From positions 53,595,531 to 53,659,530 of the forward strand of contig OX439002.1 of assembly GCA_949316495.1 (NCBI GenBank): a DNA stretch of 64,000 nt. Reading direction: 5' to 3'. The translations under genes were made by a program, and so were the position numbers. The stretch's first letter is position 1, and every line of letters starts with the position of its first letter. Source of the stretch: Amphiduros pacificus (lineage: Eukaryota > Annelida > Polychaeta > Phyllodocida > Hesionidae). Below are positions 48,875 through 60,862 of the stretch, piece after piece. The notes beneath the pieces are model-generated. The model was given only the letters and a program-made list of their open reading frames with translations. It had not been told where the DNA came from and searched no databases.

Positions 48875-50335
48875 GTACGCAGAATGCCAATCACCTTACC
48901 TTCTTTCTACCTACTTTAACAAACAATATGCATGACTTGAACATACCTCAAATATGACTTGTCACACAGAAAATATGGGATGTTCTTAGAGCCATAATGT
49001 CAGCATTGCTTTTGCTACCAATCAAGCTTAAGACTTGGATGTAAGTGTATTTACCACAGTATTTGTCTTATTCTGAAATTAAACAATTCAATGCTGTATA
49101 GAAGTCCATTCTTAAAGCCAAAGTTTTCAGTCTCCGGGGGATTCTGAGATGAATAATTAGTGGATTTCAAAAGGAACAATTGCACGTAAAGCTTATTATA
49201 AAGATGTGAATATAATTATCTATTTAATTATTGCCTTGAGATTTCAAGCAGTTTCAGCATCAGAAATATCGTGTCTTGGGTTTCAGACTTTATTTGAGTT
49301 CCAGCAAACTGTTAAATACCAGAAGAAAAAACTAATTAACGAGATTAAGGCATTATTCAAAAATTTTATTTCTTAATGAATCAATGGGTATTTCAAAATA
49401 AATTTCCAGTTTTAACTTAAGTACTGAAATTATATCCTTGACAAAATTCAGCATGACACACACAAGCAATTTAAAGTAAATTAATATGAAAGATTAGAGA
49501 TTCCTTAAATGGCATGAGTTATAAATATCTGAACACAAACTAAATTAAACACAAAGCTGAACATCCTTACAAATTCAAACATCAAATAGGTTTTACCTGC
49601 ACTAGCTTTGTATAAGGTTGAAACCATTCTTTCTTTTTCTTTTTCTAATGCAGATTCATTCAAATTATATTCATGGAATGATCAAATAAGTTAACCATAT
49701 TGTTAACAAAAACTGTGAGGTTAATATTCATTGTCAAGGGTACAAAAATATAAACCTTTTGTGCTTTAACAAAAATGGAATATATAAGAAAAAATAATAT
49801 GAAGAGATGGATGAAGTTTTTATGGTCTGTGTAAATAATTACAAGCACCTGCTGGTCTATGAACACTTTCTCACAAATAATCTATCAAAACCGTCAAATG
49901 AATAACAGCTAATTCACATGTTCCACTCTATCTTATTTCCCAAATGAATGGGAAAGGTAACGCTAGCTTTACGGATAATAACAATATTATAGTATATTTA
50001 GCACATCAACGCTGCAAAGTGCAAATATTTTGGGGACAAAATAGTGTCTACTGGTGCACAAACAGTTCCCAATTATAACCTAATTCAGCAAAGGGTAGAG
50101 GGTTCAAACCAATCATAATTTGATAAATTCTAAGTTATATGTTTTGGGGCCATCTCACCCTTTTGTTCAATTTTTCAAGTTGTTTGAATAATGTTTTGCA
50201 GTGGCATTTTGTTTATTGTCTTCACATATTGTGACATTTGCCAAGGTAAGACAATGGTATAATTTTGTTATTTTTAAAATTTTAACCCAACTTGATAAAG
50301 GGTTGGCCATAAACTATGATAACCGAGTACCAGTG
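48875..50335. other. No recognised gene
   Basis: AT-rich DNA; the PRKDC transcript probably ends in its right part. Confidence 0.5.
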
Positions 50336-50516
50336 ACTACTGCTGGGGTGTACTGCTAGTCCTTACTGCTGGTGGACTACTGGGGTGTACTGCTAGTCCT
50401 TACTGCTGGTGGACTACTGGGGTGTACTGCTAGTCCTTACTGCTGGTGGACTACTGGGGTGTACTGCTAGTCTGTACTGCTGGGGTGTACTGCTGGGGTG
50501 TACTGCTAGGGTGTAC
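50336..50516. repeat. Minisatellite, about 37-bp unit
   Basis: About four to five units built on CTACTGGGGTGTACTGCTAG, degenerating at the right into shorter CTGGGGTGTACTG steps. It lies a little downstream of the PRKDC tail array on the minus strand and may be in its 3' flank. Confidence 0.85.
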
Positions 50517-50649
50517 TCCTTAAGACAAAGAACCACTCACCAAATCTAAAGGAATCTTTCATAACCCTTGGTATACTTCTGTTTGAGTATGTTTAGTGTA
50601 ATAGACAGAAGTGTGCTAAAGTTCTATTCTGCTGACCATTTGGTTAAGT

Positions 50650-51217
50650 CTTTATCCATGGTTCCCAGTCTATGAAAAAAACATCTAAGCACGTTGAGGT
50701 CAGTTGCATGATTCAGTAGACAGTCTACATCCATGGTTCCTATCCTATGTAGAACCATCCCAGCTTATGTACAAATCATATAAATATGCTAAACTCAGTT
50801 ACATGATTCGGTAGAGTAGTCTACATCTAAGGTTCCGAGTCAATGTAGAGTCATCTCTGTATTTAAATATCGGTAGCATGCTTCAGCAGACAGTTCCTTC
50901 CATGGTTCCCAGAATCATTCAAGTGTGCATGGTTAAGTTGCATGGTCAAGTAGACAGTCAACACCTAAGGTAACCATCCTGGCATGCTACAGTCAATTGT
51001 ATGGTTTAGTAGTCTACATCCATGGTTCCCTATGTAGAATTGTCCCAGTAGCATGGTTTAGTAGACAGTCTACATCTATGGTTCCTGACCTATATAGAAC
51101 CATCCCAATAATGCTTGAATCAGTGGCATGGTTTAGTAGACAGTCTACATCCATGGTTCCCAGCCTATGTAGAACCGTCCCAGGATGTTTGGGTCGGTAG
51201 CATGATTTAGTAGACAC
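50650..51217 (-). repeat. Tandem copies of the PRKDC FATC tail (74-bp unit)
   Basis: About eight imperfect copies of one unit run from the coding end of the PRKDC exon into its 3' flank. Each carries recognisable parts of the segment that, on the minus strand, reads from TGTCTACTAAATCATGC through the codons for GWEPWM and the TAG stop. The copy at 51144-51217 is the authentic coding one. The next, about 51068-51142, is close to full length. Those near 51012, 50957, 50890, 50819, 50724 and 50650 are shorter or more diverged. As the first copy already ends in TAG, the rest are expected to be 3' UTR or flanking DNA. A possible AATAAA (minus strand) lies near 50212-50217. Confidence 0.85.
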
Positions 51218-51349
51218 GCCACTTGCTGTTCAACACTGAGGTCCTTTTGTGGCAGTTTTGCTCGGATGTCCTTAGCTTTCTCCCCCATGATCACCTCAAC
51301 CATTGACTTGAAAGAACCACTCTTAGAATGACCAAGGTACAGCTCATCC
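51145..51349 (-). CDS. PRKDC: PRKDC (DNA-PKcs) terminal exon encoding the FATC domain
   Basis: This exon encodes the extreme C-terminus of DNA-PKcs, the PI3K-like kinase that Ku recruits to DNA double-strand breaks for non-homologous end joining in the nucleus. On the minus strand a 3' splice site (TTTTGCTTCAG) opens a 205-nt exon with 67 whole codons and a TAG stop. The peptide starts DELYLGHSKSGSF and ends ATDPNILGR-FYI-GWEPWM. From memory the vertebrate protein has DELLLGHEKAPAF at the matching start and the same ATDPNILGR and GWEPWM at its end, and LSVEQQV fits the start of a FATC helix. The kinase domain must lie on exons at higher coordinates; I recognised none before the window edge, so the last intron may exceed 12 kb or I missed short exons. 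The final 74 bp are tandemly copied downstream. The identification is strong; only the exact acceptor base is inferred. Confidence 0.93.
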
Positions 51350-51796
51350 CTGAAGCAAAAGAGAAATTAAATCTATCATTATCATCAATGGTACAACCTT
51401 TACAGTATTATAAGATTGTGAAACAGCATTCTCCCTGAAAAAAAAATAATTAAGTTTAAACAATAATTCAATATCTGCAATACATTAAATTGGTTTGAGT
51501 GAATCGTTTCTTGTCAAAGAGGTGTTTTATGTTGTTTCAAAATATAACAAAATAAATGTCCCTTCAGTCTTGGTCTGACCAGTTTTGACCCCTTAACACA
51601 TAGAGATGACTGTGTTCTTGATGATCAGACTGGTTGACCTGAGAGTTGGTTGGAGCAATCTGCTAACTAACACATCTGCCTGTCTGTCACCCATCATGTC
51701 CTGTCCTCCATTTTCACATTTTTTCTTCCATATTCACATGTAAAGTGGCACATCCTGTTTCTTTCTTGCAACACAGAGGTCATGTCAAACATAAAC

Positions 51797-51829
51797 CTGA
51801 GAGCAATATATATTTATTATTGCTCTCGG
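51797..51829. repeat. Short palindrome (TGAGAGCAATA hairpin), copy 2
   Basis: 12-bp arms CTGAGAGCAATA / TATTGCTCTCGG around a 9-bp loop, with the same stem as the palindrome at 45211. It lies in the PRKDC last intron. Confidence 0.85.
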
Positions 51830-52275
51830 CATAAATAAATCAATCAAAATCTTGAAACATGTCAAGACATTTTGAGTTTATTCATACAGTCACTGAAATT
51901 TAACCTTTATAATTCGATTGCAGGAGTATAGCATATTTATAATCAAGACTTTGTGTGGTTCGACATAGAAACTTAAACATGACAAATGGGCATCTTAAAT
52001 ACAAAATGTACCACTTAAAACTGCCATTCAACACTCTAGAAATAAATATATCTTTTGATATACATAATTTGAAAAATAATGAGTGCATCTAAAAGAAATG
52101 GCCATAATGATCATAGGTGATAATAATTTGTCACAGGCTACTGAATAGGATATGACTGCCTTATGTGAGACATCCTGTATGAAAACATTAAAATGTGAAA
52201 TGGTGTTTTTACACTTCCAAGCAACAATGGCCATATCAGGTTGACTTTAAAGCCTTTTAAGTGTGAAAGTAAGAC

Positions 52276-52374
52276 TGTCGGCAGTGGGAGTCGAACCCAC
52301 CACCTCCCGTCCTCCACTTATATGACCAACTATTAAGACATAGATCCATTGCTCTACCAACTGCACAGAAATGG
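52276..52374 (-). repeat. tRNA-like sequence (pseudo-tRNA or SINE head)
   Basis: On the minus strand there is a D-arm-like GCAGTTGGTAGAGC and a perfect T arm (GTGGG-TTCGACT-CCCAC) with B box GGTTCGACTCC. The stretch between them is too long and the 5' acceptor half does not pair with the 3' half, so I do not call a functional tRNA. Confidence 0.55.
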
Positions 52375-54111
52375 CTGGTTCATCCCTGTATGAGCATGAC
52401 AAGATATCTCATATAGATAATTGCATAGAAGAGCCCAATTGTCTGCAAACCCTGTAAAAGATTCTTTGAGGAAATCCTACATAATATTAAAATATGGAAG
52501 GAATTTTTTTTTCCCTTTCCAAGTTGGGTTGATCTTTATGACAATAAACATACACTCAGATGCTACTTCAACATCTTCTGTCAAAAAAAAAACATCATTG
52601 TACCTTAATCTCAGTTATTCTCTTAAACAAAGATTTCAACCTACTCTTATACATTCAAAACAATGGGTGCAGCTCTTAGCACATAAAACATAAAGTAAAT
52701 GAGTAGTATTCCAGCTTTGCACCATTCTCTAACACTTCTCTCTGGCTTAATGCTGGGGCATTTTATACAGATGCCTGTCTCAGTTCTCAAGTGATGTGAA
52801 TGACGTGCACCAAACCATATGGCTGGAGAAACGAATATTCAACTAAGCTTCATTTCCTATAGAAACAAAACTCAAGGCTGCACCTGTGCAAATACGCGAT
52901 TTTTATTAGAATTGCAAATTTAGAATAGAATATGGTGCCTAGACTTTTGTGCGTTTCTTGTCACTGAAGGCACCAGTTGCTGAGGTATCTGCTTTCTGAT
53001 GCCAAGATTACTTTTATACCTCTGTCTTACTTCATCAATGGCTTCTAAATTGCTTGAGCGTCTCTTCATTCCTCAACATCTGTCATGATTCATTATGTTC
53101 CAGCCTAAAGCTGTGTAAAAATATCTGCTGGTGCATTCAAATGTACTGGAAATGATTGAAAATATTCTTATCTGTAAGACTGTCGTAGACAAGTGAAGAG
53201 AAAAGATATTCCTCCTTGCACTTCTTAACTGCAATATTGAATTACACGGAAGAAGGCTTGCTTTGTCTTGCGACTAGATTTGATGTCAAAAGATAACATA
53301 TTTAAATTGTGGATAGTGTGAGATCTTATTTTGTATGATTGATAATATAACAAATCATGACAGTTCTAGTTTCCTGTTTCAAAGAGTAGAAGAAAGCTAA
53401 ATAAATCCATGACAGCTGTACCTACATGAAACTTCAAACAGGTTAAATTGCCTTTGTTTGAAGAAAAGTATATTTTTAAATTGCAGAAACAATACAATGA
53501 AACGAATGACTTTCATCAAATCTGCCCCTGATCTACATGATTTCAGAGCTTTCTGAAATTAGAAGACCTTTTATAAAGACCTCTGTGAAATCTGTCATCA
53601 GTGACAAAACATCTCTCTGAATTCCAAGGACAAACAGCAAATTGGAAAAAGATGCCTTTTGTGAGGCAATAGATCTTTTACCGAGTTGAGCGTGTAGGAG
53701 ATGATGTTGTGGAGCAAGTAAGGCTGGCTTTTATATATGTTTAATGCCACTCCCAGGTCCTTCCTTCCTCAAGCTAGGCTCAACACATAAACTGCAGCCG
53801 ACTAACCATTTCTACTCCCAGCAAGGTTACAAAGCCAGAGAATTCCCATAAAGTCAGGTTGTCATGCCTCCGAAAACACATGATTTCCACTTGTTATCCT
53901 ATCTTTATTGACTTGCGTAGGCAAACACACCTACACATAAATACCTTGTTACAATTGCGTCTGTAGATATGGGATGAAGTAGACATTAAACTGGAATAAA
54001 ACGGATGCTAATCACACTGTGCGAGGCATCTAGACCTTGCATTTATCATTCATGAAACCATTTAAAAACAAATTATAGCAAAACTTAACTTCCAGAAAAC
54101 ACTTTATGTTG

Positions 54112-54310
54112 AAAAAACACCCATTATTCTTTTTTTTCTTTGGCATCACTTAATTGTTATCTGTTATAAATAGCAAAATGGTTCCTTTTAATTGTAACTT
54201 GCAGAAACCACTGTAAGTGTATCAGACTTATGCTGGAAAACACCAATTATTTTTTAATTCTGAGGCATCACTTAATTACTATCTGTTATGAATAGCAAAA
54301 TGGTTGCTCA
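54112..54310. repeat. Diverged tandem duplication of about 118 bp
   Basis: GGCATCACTTAATTGTTATC and TAAATAGCAAAATGGTT occur twice in the same order. Confidence 0.8.
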
Positions 54311-55430
54311 CGTTGTGTGTGACGTTTCAGGTAGCAGTTTTGTGAGGTACAATTATTGTAAGTGCAAGCATGGCAGGCTTTCAAACTCAAAGTGGTCAGT
54401 CTTGCAGAAGAATTACAAAGTTAATATTGACTTTTAGAAAAACATGAAATTCCTATAGGTGTAAATCTAGGAAGTAGCAGCACATTTGTACTACAGATAA
54501 ATAAACACATTCTGGTGGGCATGGACAACTATCATAACATATAATGATTGAAAAAAAAAACAACAAAAAAACTATTCTCTTTGAGCTTAGATGATATTTT
54601 TTTCATCAAAGATGAACTTTTAAGATGAGAATGGATATATTTGTTACAAATACTATCTGATTTCCATATTTCTTTGGGAACCAGTTATATGTTAATTATG
54701 TAGGACCATCAATAATGATATCAGATTTAATGGACATTGGGAGAGTTTGAATATCTTGGGTGGAAAAATGAAAAAGTTTTGCTTTTTTTGTTTATTTGAA
54801 GTGGTCAATGCAAACTTTTGGTGAACAATAGTTTTTAATACAATAAATGACAGACAGTAAATAAGTTCAATTTTCTTTGAAAAAAGTATTTTAAAGTCAC
54901 GGTGAAGAATCTTTTTGAGTGAGAAAATCAACCTCGTTCTGTCGCAAAGTTTCAAACATATTCACCTAACAGTTGGACAGAGAGGCTGGCAAACTAAATG
55001 AATGCTGCAACACCTTGTGCTAGAAATGACAAGTGAAGCCTCCATGGTTGCAGAATGTTAAAGATTCCAGGATTGAATTGTAAGCATTTTTGAACATATG
55101 ATCCCTTTCAAAAACTCTGAGACATAATCAGTATCAAAATGACCTTAAGATGTAGTACCAAAATGTTATCTAACCGTTTTCTTATCGATATGACCTACTT
55201 TTGCTATCATTGCCTGGGTGACAAGCACCAAGAATATGGGATCTTATCTGACGCACAGAGTGCCTGTCTGCCAAATACCTGCTGCTACTGCCAATGGCTT
55301 TTATTTCCCTAAACAGCCATTCAAACCTCTACAAACCAACAACCAAACACTATATCAAAATTTGAAAACTTTTTTTTCATCAATATCATTTGTCAACTTG
55401 CACTTTGCTTTAAAGAAACCTGGGTCTTTC

Positions 55431-55516
55431 AGATGCCATAACCCCAGAGAAATATCTTCGGGAAAAACACGAGGTAACCAAAATGGCCGTGAAGAGGAGA
55501 CACATCGGACGGTAAC
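55431..55516 (+). CDS. Candidate small exon
   Basis: After the acceptor GGGTCTTTCAG the plus strand reads AITPEKYLREKHE up to a good donor (GAG|GTAACC). Without splicing it continues VTKMAVKRRHIGR to a stop. Charged and protein-like, but short and unrecognised. Confidence 0.28.
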
Positions 55517-58503
55517 TGTGGGTAGCACCTCTGATTCATTCAATAAATGCTGCCTGAAGTATCGGCAACATGGCCGCATGTCACCAGTCGGGGGGCTTTG
55601 GCCTACCCATCTGTCTACTGCCGCTGACACATGCACACGCTTTCCTTTCCGACACTTTTTGGTTCAGATTCGCTGAAACTCCATCAGAGTCCATTAGGCT
55701 TTGTATCCTGTTCAACCAACCATAAATGCACATTTTACACCAGCTTCCTTTTTTAGTAACTGATGTGTGTGCCTTTTTATCCACACCATATTAAAGTGAC
55801 TTTTTTCTCATTAAAGTCTATTTCATTTTATTCTTAGATTAACTCTTGCCATACAAATCACTTGCATTTTTTTCCCCAAATCTGATATATGGAAACAATT
55901 ATAAACATTTAAAGCCAGATATAATTGTCTTGAACATAACAAAACATTTCCATCATCTTAAAAATAAGACAAATCAAATCAAAATTCACTTTCTGTTGGC
56001 TAGCATTTCATATATTAATCAAAGAAGGAATTTATTCTGAACAATGTTAACAACACGCTTTCACCAAATATAACTATACACTATCTGATCAGTAAATTGT
56101 GGTTTCTGAAGAAGTCATAATTTATTATTCAAGACATATGACATGTGATATGAGACATACAAAGAGTTACTGGAAACAGTCACATAGAATGTATGCACAT
56201 TCAAGCCTTTGAACGAAAACAAGGGTATGAGCATATATACACATAAAGTATGACATCAAAAAGATTGACGTTTTGTTTTTTCATAAAATAAGTTCTTGCG
56301 ATACTTTTGCAATTGACGATATAAGAAGTGATACTGATCATACTGAAATTCCAAAGCTTCCAATATTGATCAAACACTTGTGGCGTTATGCAATGCAGGC
56401 ATCTTTGTAGCTTTCTGTCGTGGTGTTTTGAAAGCCTTCTCTTTGACGGTTGTGGTGTGCTGCATCATCGTTGCATTAGAAAACTTTGCAAACAACCTTA
56501 GTGCGCAGAGGCAAATTTTTTTCCTGTCTTTAAGTGATGACTTAACATGGTGGCCAGCAATTTAGATGGACTTTGATGTGGCGGCCAAACAAAACACTTG
56601 AATCTAAGCCACGACTCTTCACATGGAATCAGCGGATAACTTGGCAACGTCAATGCCAGCCTCAAGACCTGATACACTCATCGTGCATGTCAAGGCCATT
56701 GGGCATTGATTATATGCTCTAGGCCAAATAACGTAATATTACGTTTCATCTGCTGACATGCATTACACTTGTCATGCCATCGTGCTTGTCAAAGCTTATA
56801 ACCAAATGTTACGTTTCATCCCCTGACAATTTGCGGCCCTCATCAATTATACTTGGGTCAAATTTAGACAGTTTGTACCGTGGTTCTTGGAGTATCTAAC
56901 AGGTCGAAAATTAATTGAATAACATCTGAATGAATACAAGAAATCTTTCCTAATTGAGCCATGAAAACAATTCTCTCAAAAGAAGACTACTGTGGTTTGA
57001 ATTGAAATTAAATGAACTTAAATTGCTTTGGTGCCTCAGACCTTGTGAATTATATGACCACCAGTGTTCGTCAATGATCTAAACTGTTTTCAAAGGAAGC
57101 AAATATCTGCAAATTTGAGGGAGGGGTTTTAACTAATAGATTGATATGATTAATCCTTAGGCAAAAGGAAACATCAACAAGAAATGAAAAGAAAAACATC
57201 AATGAGTATTTTTTTATATTTAACATATCATGTTGATTTTATAGTTACACATTTCAACAGGTTTGAAAAAAGTAACAATGCAAAGGCAATATATGAATGT
57301 TTATTCACTTTGATTTTTGGTTGATATGGAGAAACAAACATTGTTGTGTGGCCATACATAGCATCAGAGGTCACAGTCTGGGTAGGCCAGATATCTCACA
57401 GAACTGAGTTGTCACAGACATCTTGTTTCTCCCTTTATCATGCTTTTACAACATATATAAAAGCCCTTCTGTGTGTATCTGAGGAGTTTGTCTAAAAATG
57501 TAGAAAGAGGATTTATTGTTGATGAGACCATCTATAGAGGACTCGTGAGACATACCAACAGATGCATTTCCTCCCAAAAAACATAGGCGAATGGTCTTAG
57601 AACTTTGCTGATCATTGCTTTTTTGTGATGCCTATAAACTGCTTCATAAATGATTATCAATTTTTTTTCCCAGTACAGACTTTAGCAAATATCTCTTCCC
57701 TCACTGCAGAAGCTATGCTATGCATTGCTAAAATCTTTTCATTCATCACAATCAATAAATATTTAAAAAGACTTGCAACAAATAAGGACACCTAGATAAA
57801 AATAGTCTTCTAAGTATCAAGTTTTCTTCTACAGTTTAACAGTTTTAATTCCCTGAGCTTTGATATTTCAATTCAGACAATCCGCATGATTAAAATTACA
57901 AGTGTAAGTACTTATCTTGTCCAAAATAAATGATCGCACATCAGGGTGCTGTCTCCATTTTTAGAGTATCGGAAATTAAGATTAAATTAATTCACAGCAA
58001 AAGACTGATAAGCATGTAATCCTTTTCCTTTTCCAGATTGCACATAATTTTGAAGGTCATGCATCAATATCAAGGAAGAAAAATATTTTCTGTGGCTTAG
58101 ATTTGAGCTGAGGTTTGGGTATTCAAACTGTATTTTTACCAATCATATATTATATATTTAAAACATTATGGTTTTATTTTTTAATCAATTTAATTGAGCG
58201 AAATAATCACAGGAATTTACAGTGAAATGAACCACACCGAGAACAGTCATCATGTTGATTTCTGTCGCACATTACCTAATGATTTATGGTGACTGCTCCT
58301 TCACAAGAAACTGATACACTGATAACAATTCACCCTGCTCCATCAGACACATCATTACATGCAGAACAATAGTTATTAAGCGATTCATTCTGATAAACTT
58401 ACCATGTACCACGAGTGCCTCTTCAAACAAAGCAAGAAACAAGGACACCATTTCCTACAATTATCTGTTTGACAGTAACACCCAATTAAATGAATCTTAT
58501 AAA
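55517..58503. other. No recognised gene
   Basis: AT-rich DNA. Plus-strand 57330-57495 is open for about 55 codons without ATG or clear splice sites. Confidence 0.45.
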
Positions 58504-58953
58504 TTAAACTTCATTAACAATATATTTCGTAGTGTAACTGCATTTCTTGCAATATAACTGCAGTATGATACGGGTGGTGTTGGAGTTGAGTAAATTTTTC
58601 AAGGTGGCTTTGGCGTCTGGTTCACTGCAGACCAGGTAAATTGGATGAGCTGTGAGGTGCAGATAATGGATGACAGTTCCCATCAGTCCCTCCGCACAAC
58701 GTATAAAGTCGACTTTCTGCTTTAAATCAATTAGCACCACTGCCTGTGAAATGAATTCACTCGCTTCATCCATAAGTTTCATTTTATATAGGTTTTTTTT
58801 AAACGTCTGCTGCAAAAATGTCGAAGCTTCAATGAAGATGTCCATGTCAAAGCAGATTAAAGTCAAATAAGTTTGCGAAGAGTCATTTTTTACGGTATAG
58901 AGAGTGTTAGAAGATTTGATGACGCATGGCCTGGTATCAGCCAATACTGACAA
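58504..58953 (-). CDS. Hypothetical terminal exon, about 150 codons
   Basis: This is the longest open frame outside repeats and the transposon. It has no ATG start: it follows acceptor-like AGs (ACTTTGTCAG at about 58950, GATACCAG at about 58933) and ends in a natural TAA. The peptide has alternating strands and helices (FDMDIFIEASTFLQQTFKKN; QAVVLIDLKQKVDFIRCAEG; HPIYLVCSEPDAKATLKNLL), suggesting a small alpha/beta domain of Rossmann or XPF-like type; that is a guess from pattern only. It is not PRKDC kinase sequence (no DRH or DFG motif), so it would be a separate gene, possibly nested in a PRKDC intron. Confidence 0.42.
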   Translation of the reverse strand: MSVLADTRPCVIKSSNTLYTVKNDSSQTYLTLICFDMDIFIEASTFLQQTFKKNLYKMKLMDEASEFISQAVVLIDLKQKVDFIRCAEGLMGTVIHYLHLTAHPIYLVCSEPDAKATLKNLLNSNTTRIILQLYCKKCSYTTKYIVNEV

Positions 58954-60511
58954 AGTAACGGTATGGTGTCAAGTCTAGAAACTGTAATTTTTCCCCCAAC
59001 ACAGACCTTAGTATATTTATGGGTATCTAGAAAATTACTTCTGCACGCTGCCTTTGCTATTCTTTAGATTGTGTTCTGTACTATATGTAAAAGGAACCCT
59101 CATTCATATCGACTTATCTGCTGTGAGTTTCTCTCTCGAGATCCGACTCTGAAATGTCAAACCAAACCAGGATGGTCAAATACAATACGCATCACATTGA
59201 TAATATATCCACTAGGGGCAGGCATGTCTTTGAGAACAGACCTGTGTGACTAACAACCTTTGTAATGCCACAAAAAAGTCCACATTGGGAGTGATGCATA
59301 GGAGATGTATAAGTCCATAATGACTGTAAATGGAATGGACCAAACCACATATATTTAGACAGAAAGGGCTTTTTTTCGAGCAAAGCCTAAGGTTAAATGC
59401 AAATAACCAAAATTAAATTATCTGAATCCAATAATTTTGCAGATTGACAAATATATAATAATTGCTAATTGCAAATTTCATCACAAACCTTCTCTCACCA
59501 TAATACAGGTTCAGGTTTCAATTTATAAAAAGTTATTAGATAATATGATGTTTTGTGTAACATTGATTTTTGAAAAAACTTATTTTACAAGGCTTTGACA
59601 TCTTTATCAGAAACACCAATCCCATACCACACACCTCTTTCTGTATAGCAACAGTGGAAAAAGCAAACATTTAGGCCCTTACACATCTATGGTTTAAGTT
59701 TGGCCAATGCTATCTTTGTTTGTTGTCAAGATTTTCAGAGATCATGCCAGATGACCCTAATATATAGGTCAAGGTCATTCACAAGCACACCATTTTGAGA
59801 CATTGATAGGATACACCTGTGAGTTTAATGTGCTGATGCATTCTTCATTTGTTGTCAATTCAAAAGACTTTGAAAGATTGAGTCAATAATCTGGTTTTGT
59901 ATTTGACCTTATGACCTTTTTATGGTTAATATCAGCTATGAATTTGCCGTGTAACATTTCATGAGATAGAGCATTTTTAACAACACTATGATTGAACCAA
60001 ACTAAAAATTATGCATTCTCAAGATTATTCACTAAAAATTTCACAAAGGACTGTTCGGCTTGTATTACTGAATTGTGCACTAAGCGAACTTGGCCAAACA
60101 CAAGTGGAAACATTTAACCAACAGTCAACATGTTTCCTGCCATTTACACATTTCCATGTTTCTGGTTCAAAATTAAAAGGAATGGAAAACTCCCATTTCA
60201 ACTTTTCAAGCATCGAAAAGTTGTACTTAATAATAATGTGTTTATAAAATGTTCCCACCTGAGCATATGGCTTACTTTACTCAAGTGACATATTTAAACA
60301 AACTCTTGGCCTTTGTCCTCAGCATTTATAAAGTAATATCAATCATTTGGATGTAAATTACTTTTGGGGCTAAAACCACTTGAACGCTTACTGAAGTTAT
60401 CGGAATCCGATGTTATGCATATCAAATGGTGCAGGGGATGCAAAATGCCATTAGAACCATTAAGATAAACCATCTCTGGACATTTTTTATAGTGATGGCC
60501 AAAATTGTTTA

Positions 60512-60862
60512 CATATCAGCAAGCTTGTATTGCAGATTAGACGGTGAATGGAGAGTAGTGTATTTGCTCAGATAGATATAAATGTGGTCTGTATGACCCA
60601 TGTGACCTCGCTGCAGCCAAGCTTCCACACAGATACACAGCTCCATCGCATGCCTCCCAAACAGATCCTGTAGACTTTGTGAAAAGTGAGTTTTCAATTC
60701 TGGAGAGCAAATCTCCCATCTGCTGCCTTTGTTGTTTGCTCTGTTCACAAGCGGCAGATCGTGATCAAATATTTTAACAAAGATTTTTTTTCCACAATTA
60801 CCTCCTCTGGTTTTATGTCGAGACATACATATTCCACAAAAGACTTCAGCTGGGTATTGCAT
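60512..60862 (-). CDS. Possible exon with two competing frames
   Basis: One minus-strand frame from an ATG at 60862 reads 117 codons (GGNCGKKIFVKIFDHDLPLV; FSQSLQDLFGRHAMELCICV) and meets a GAT|ATGTAAAC-like donor at its end. A second frame over 60537-60740 reads MGDLLSRIENSLFTKSTGS and DGAVYLCGSLAAARSHGSYR. Both are protein-like, so at least one is chance. Unrecognised. It is upstream of 58504-58953 on the same strand and could be spliced to it. Confidence 0.27.

Larger units (their letters stand above)
51350..55430 (-). other. PRKDC last intron (at least in part)
   Basis: The acceptor at 51350-51351 makes this intron of PRKDC. Apart from the palindrome at 51797, the tRNA-like piece at 52276 and the duplication at 54112, it is plain AT-rich DNA. 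I searched by eye for the next exon (DRH, DFG or ANPA motifs on the minus strand) and did not find it. Confidence 0.6.

Noticed and set aside
50080-50110. B-box-like GGGTTCAAACC
   Set aside because: No A box at tRNA-like distance.
52276-52374. Functional tRNA gene
   Set aside because: The T arm is perfect, but the acceptor stem does not pair and the middle is too long.
55218-55676. 152-codon plus-strand frame starting MTSTKNMGSYLTHR
   Set aside because: Low-complexity-free but not protein-like; a different frame with splice signals (55431) is the better reading of this stretch.
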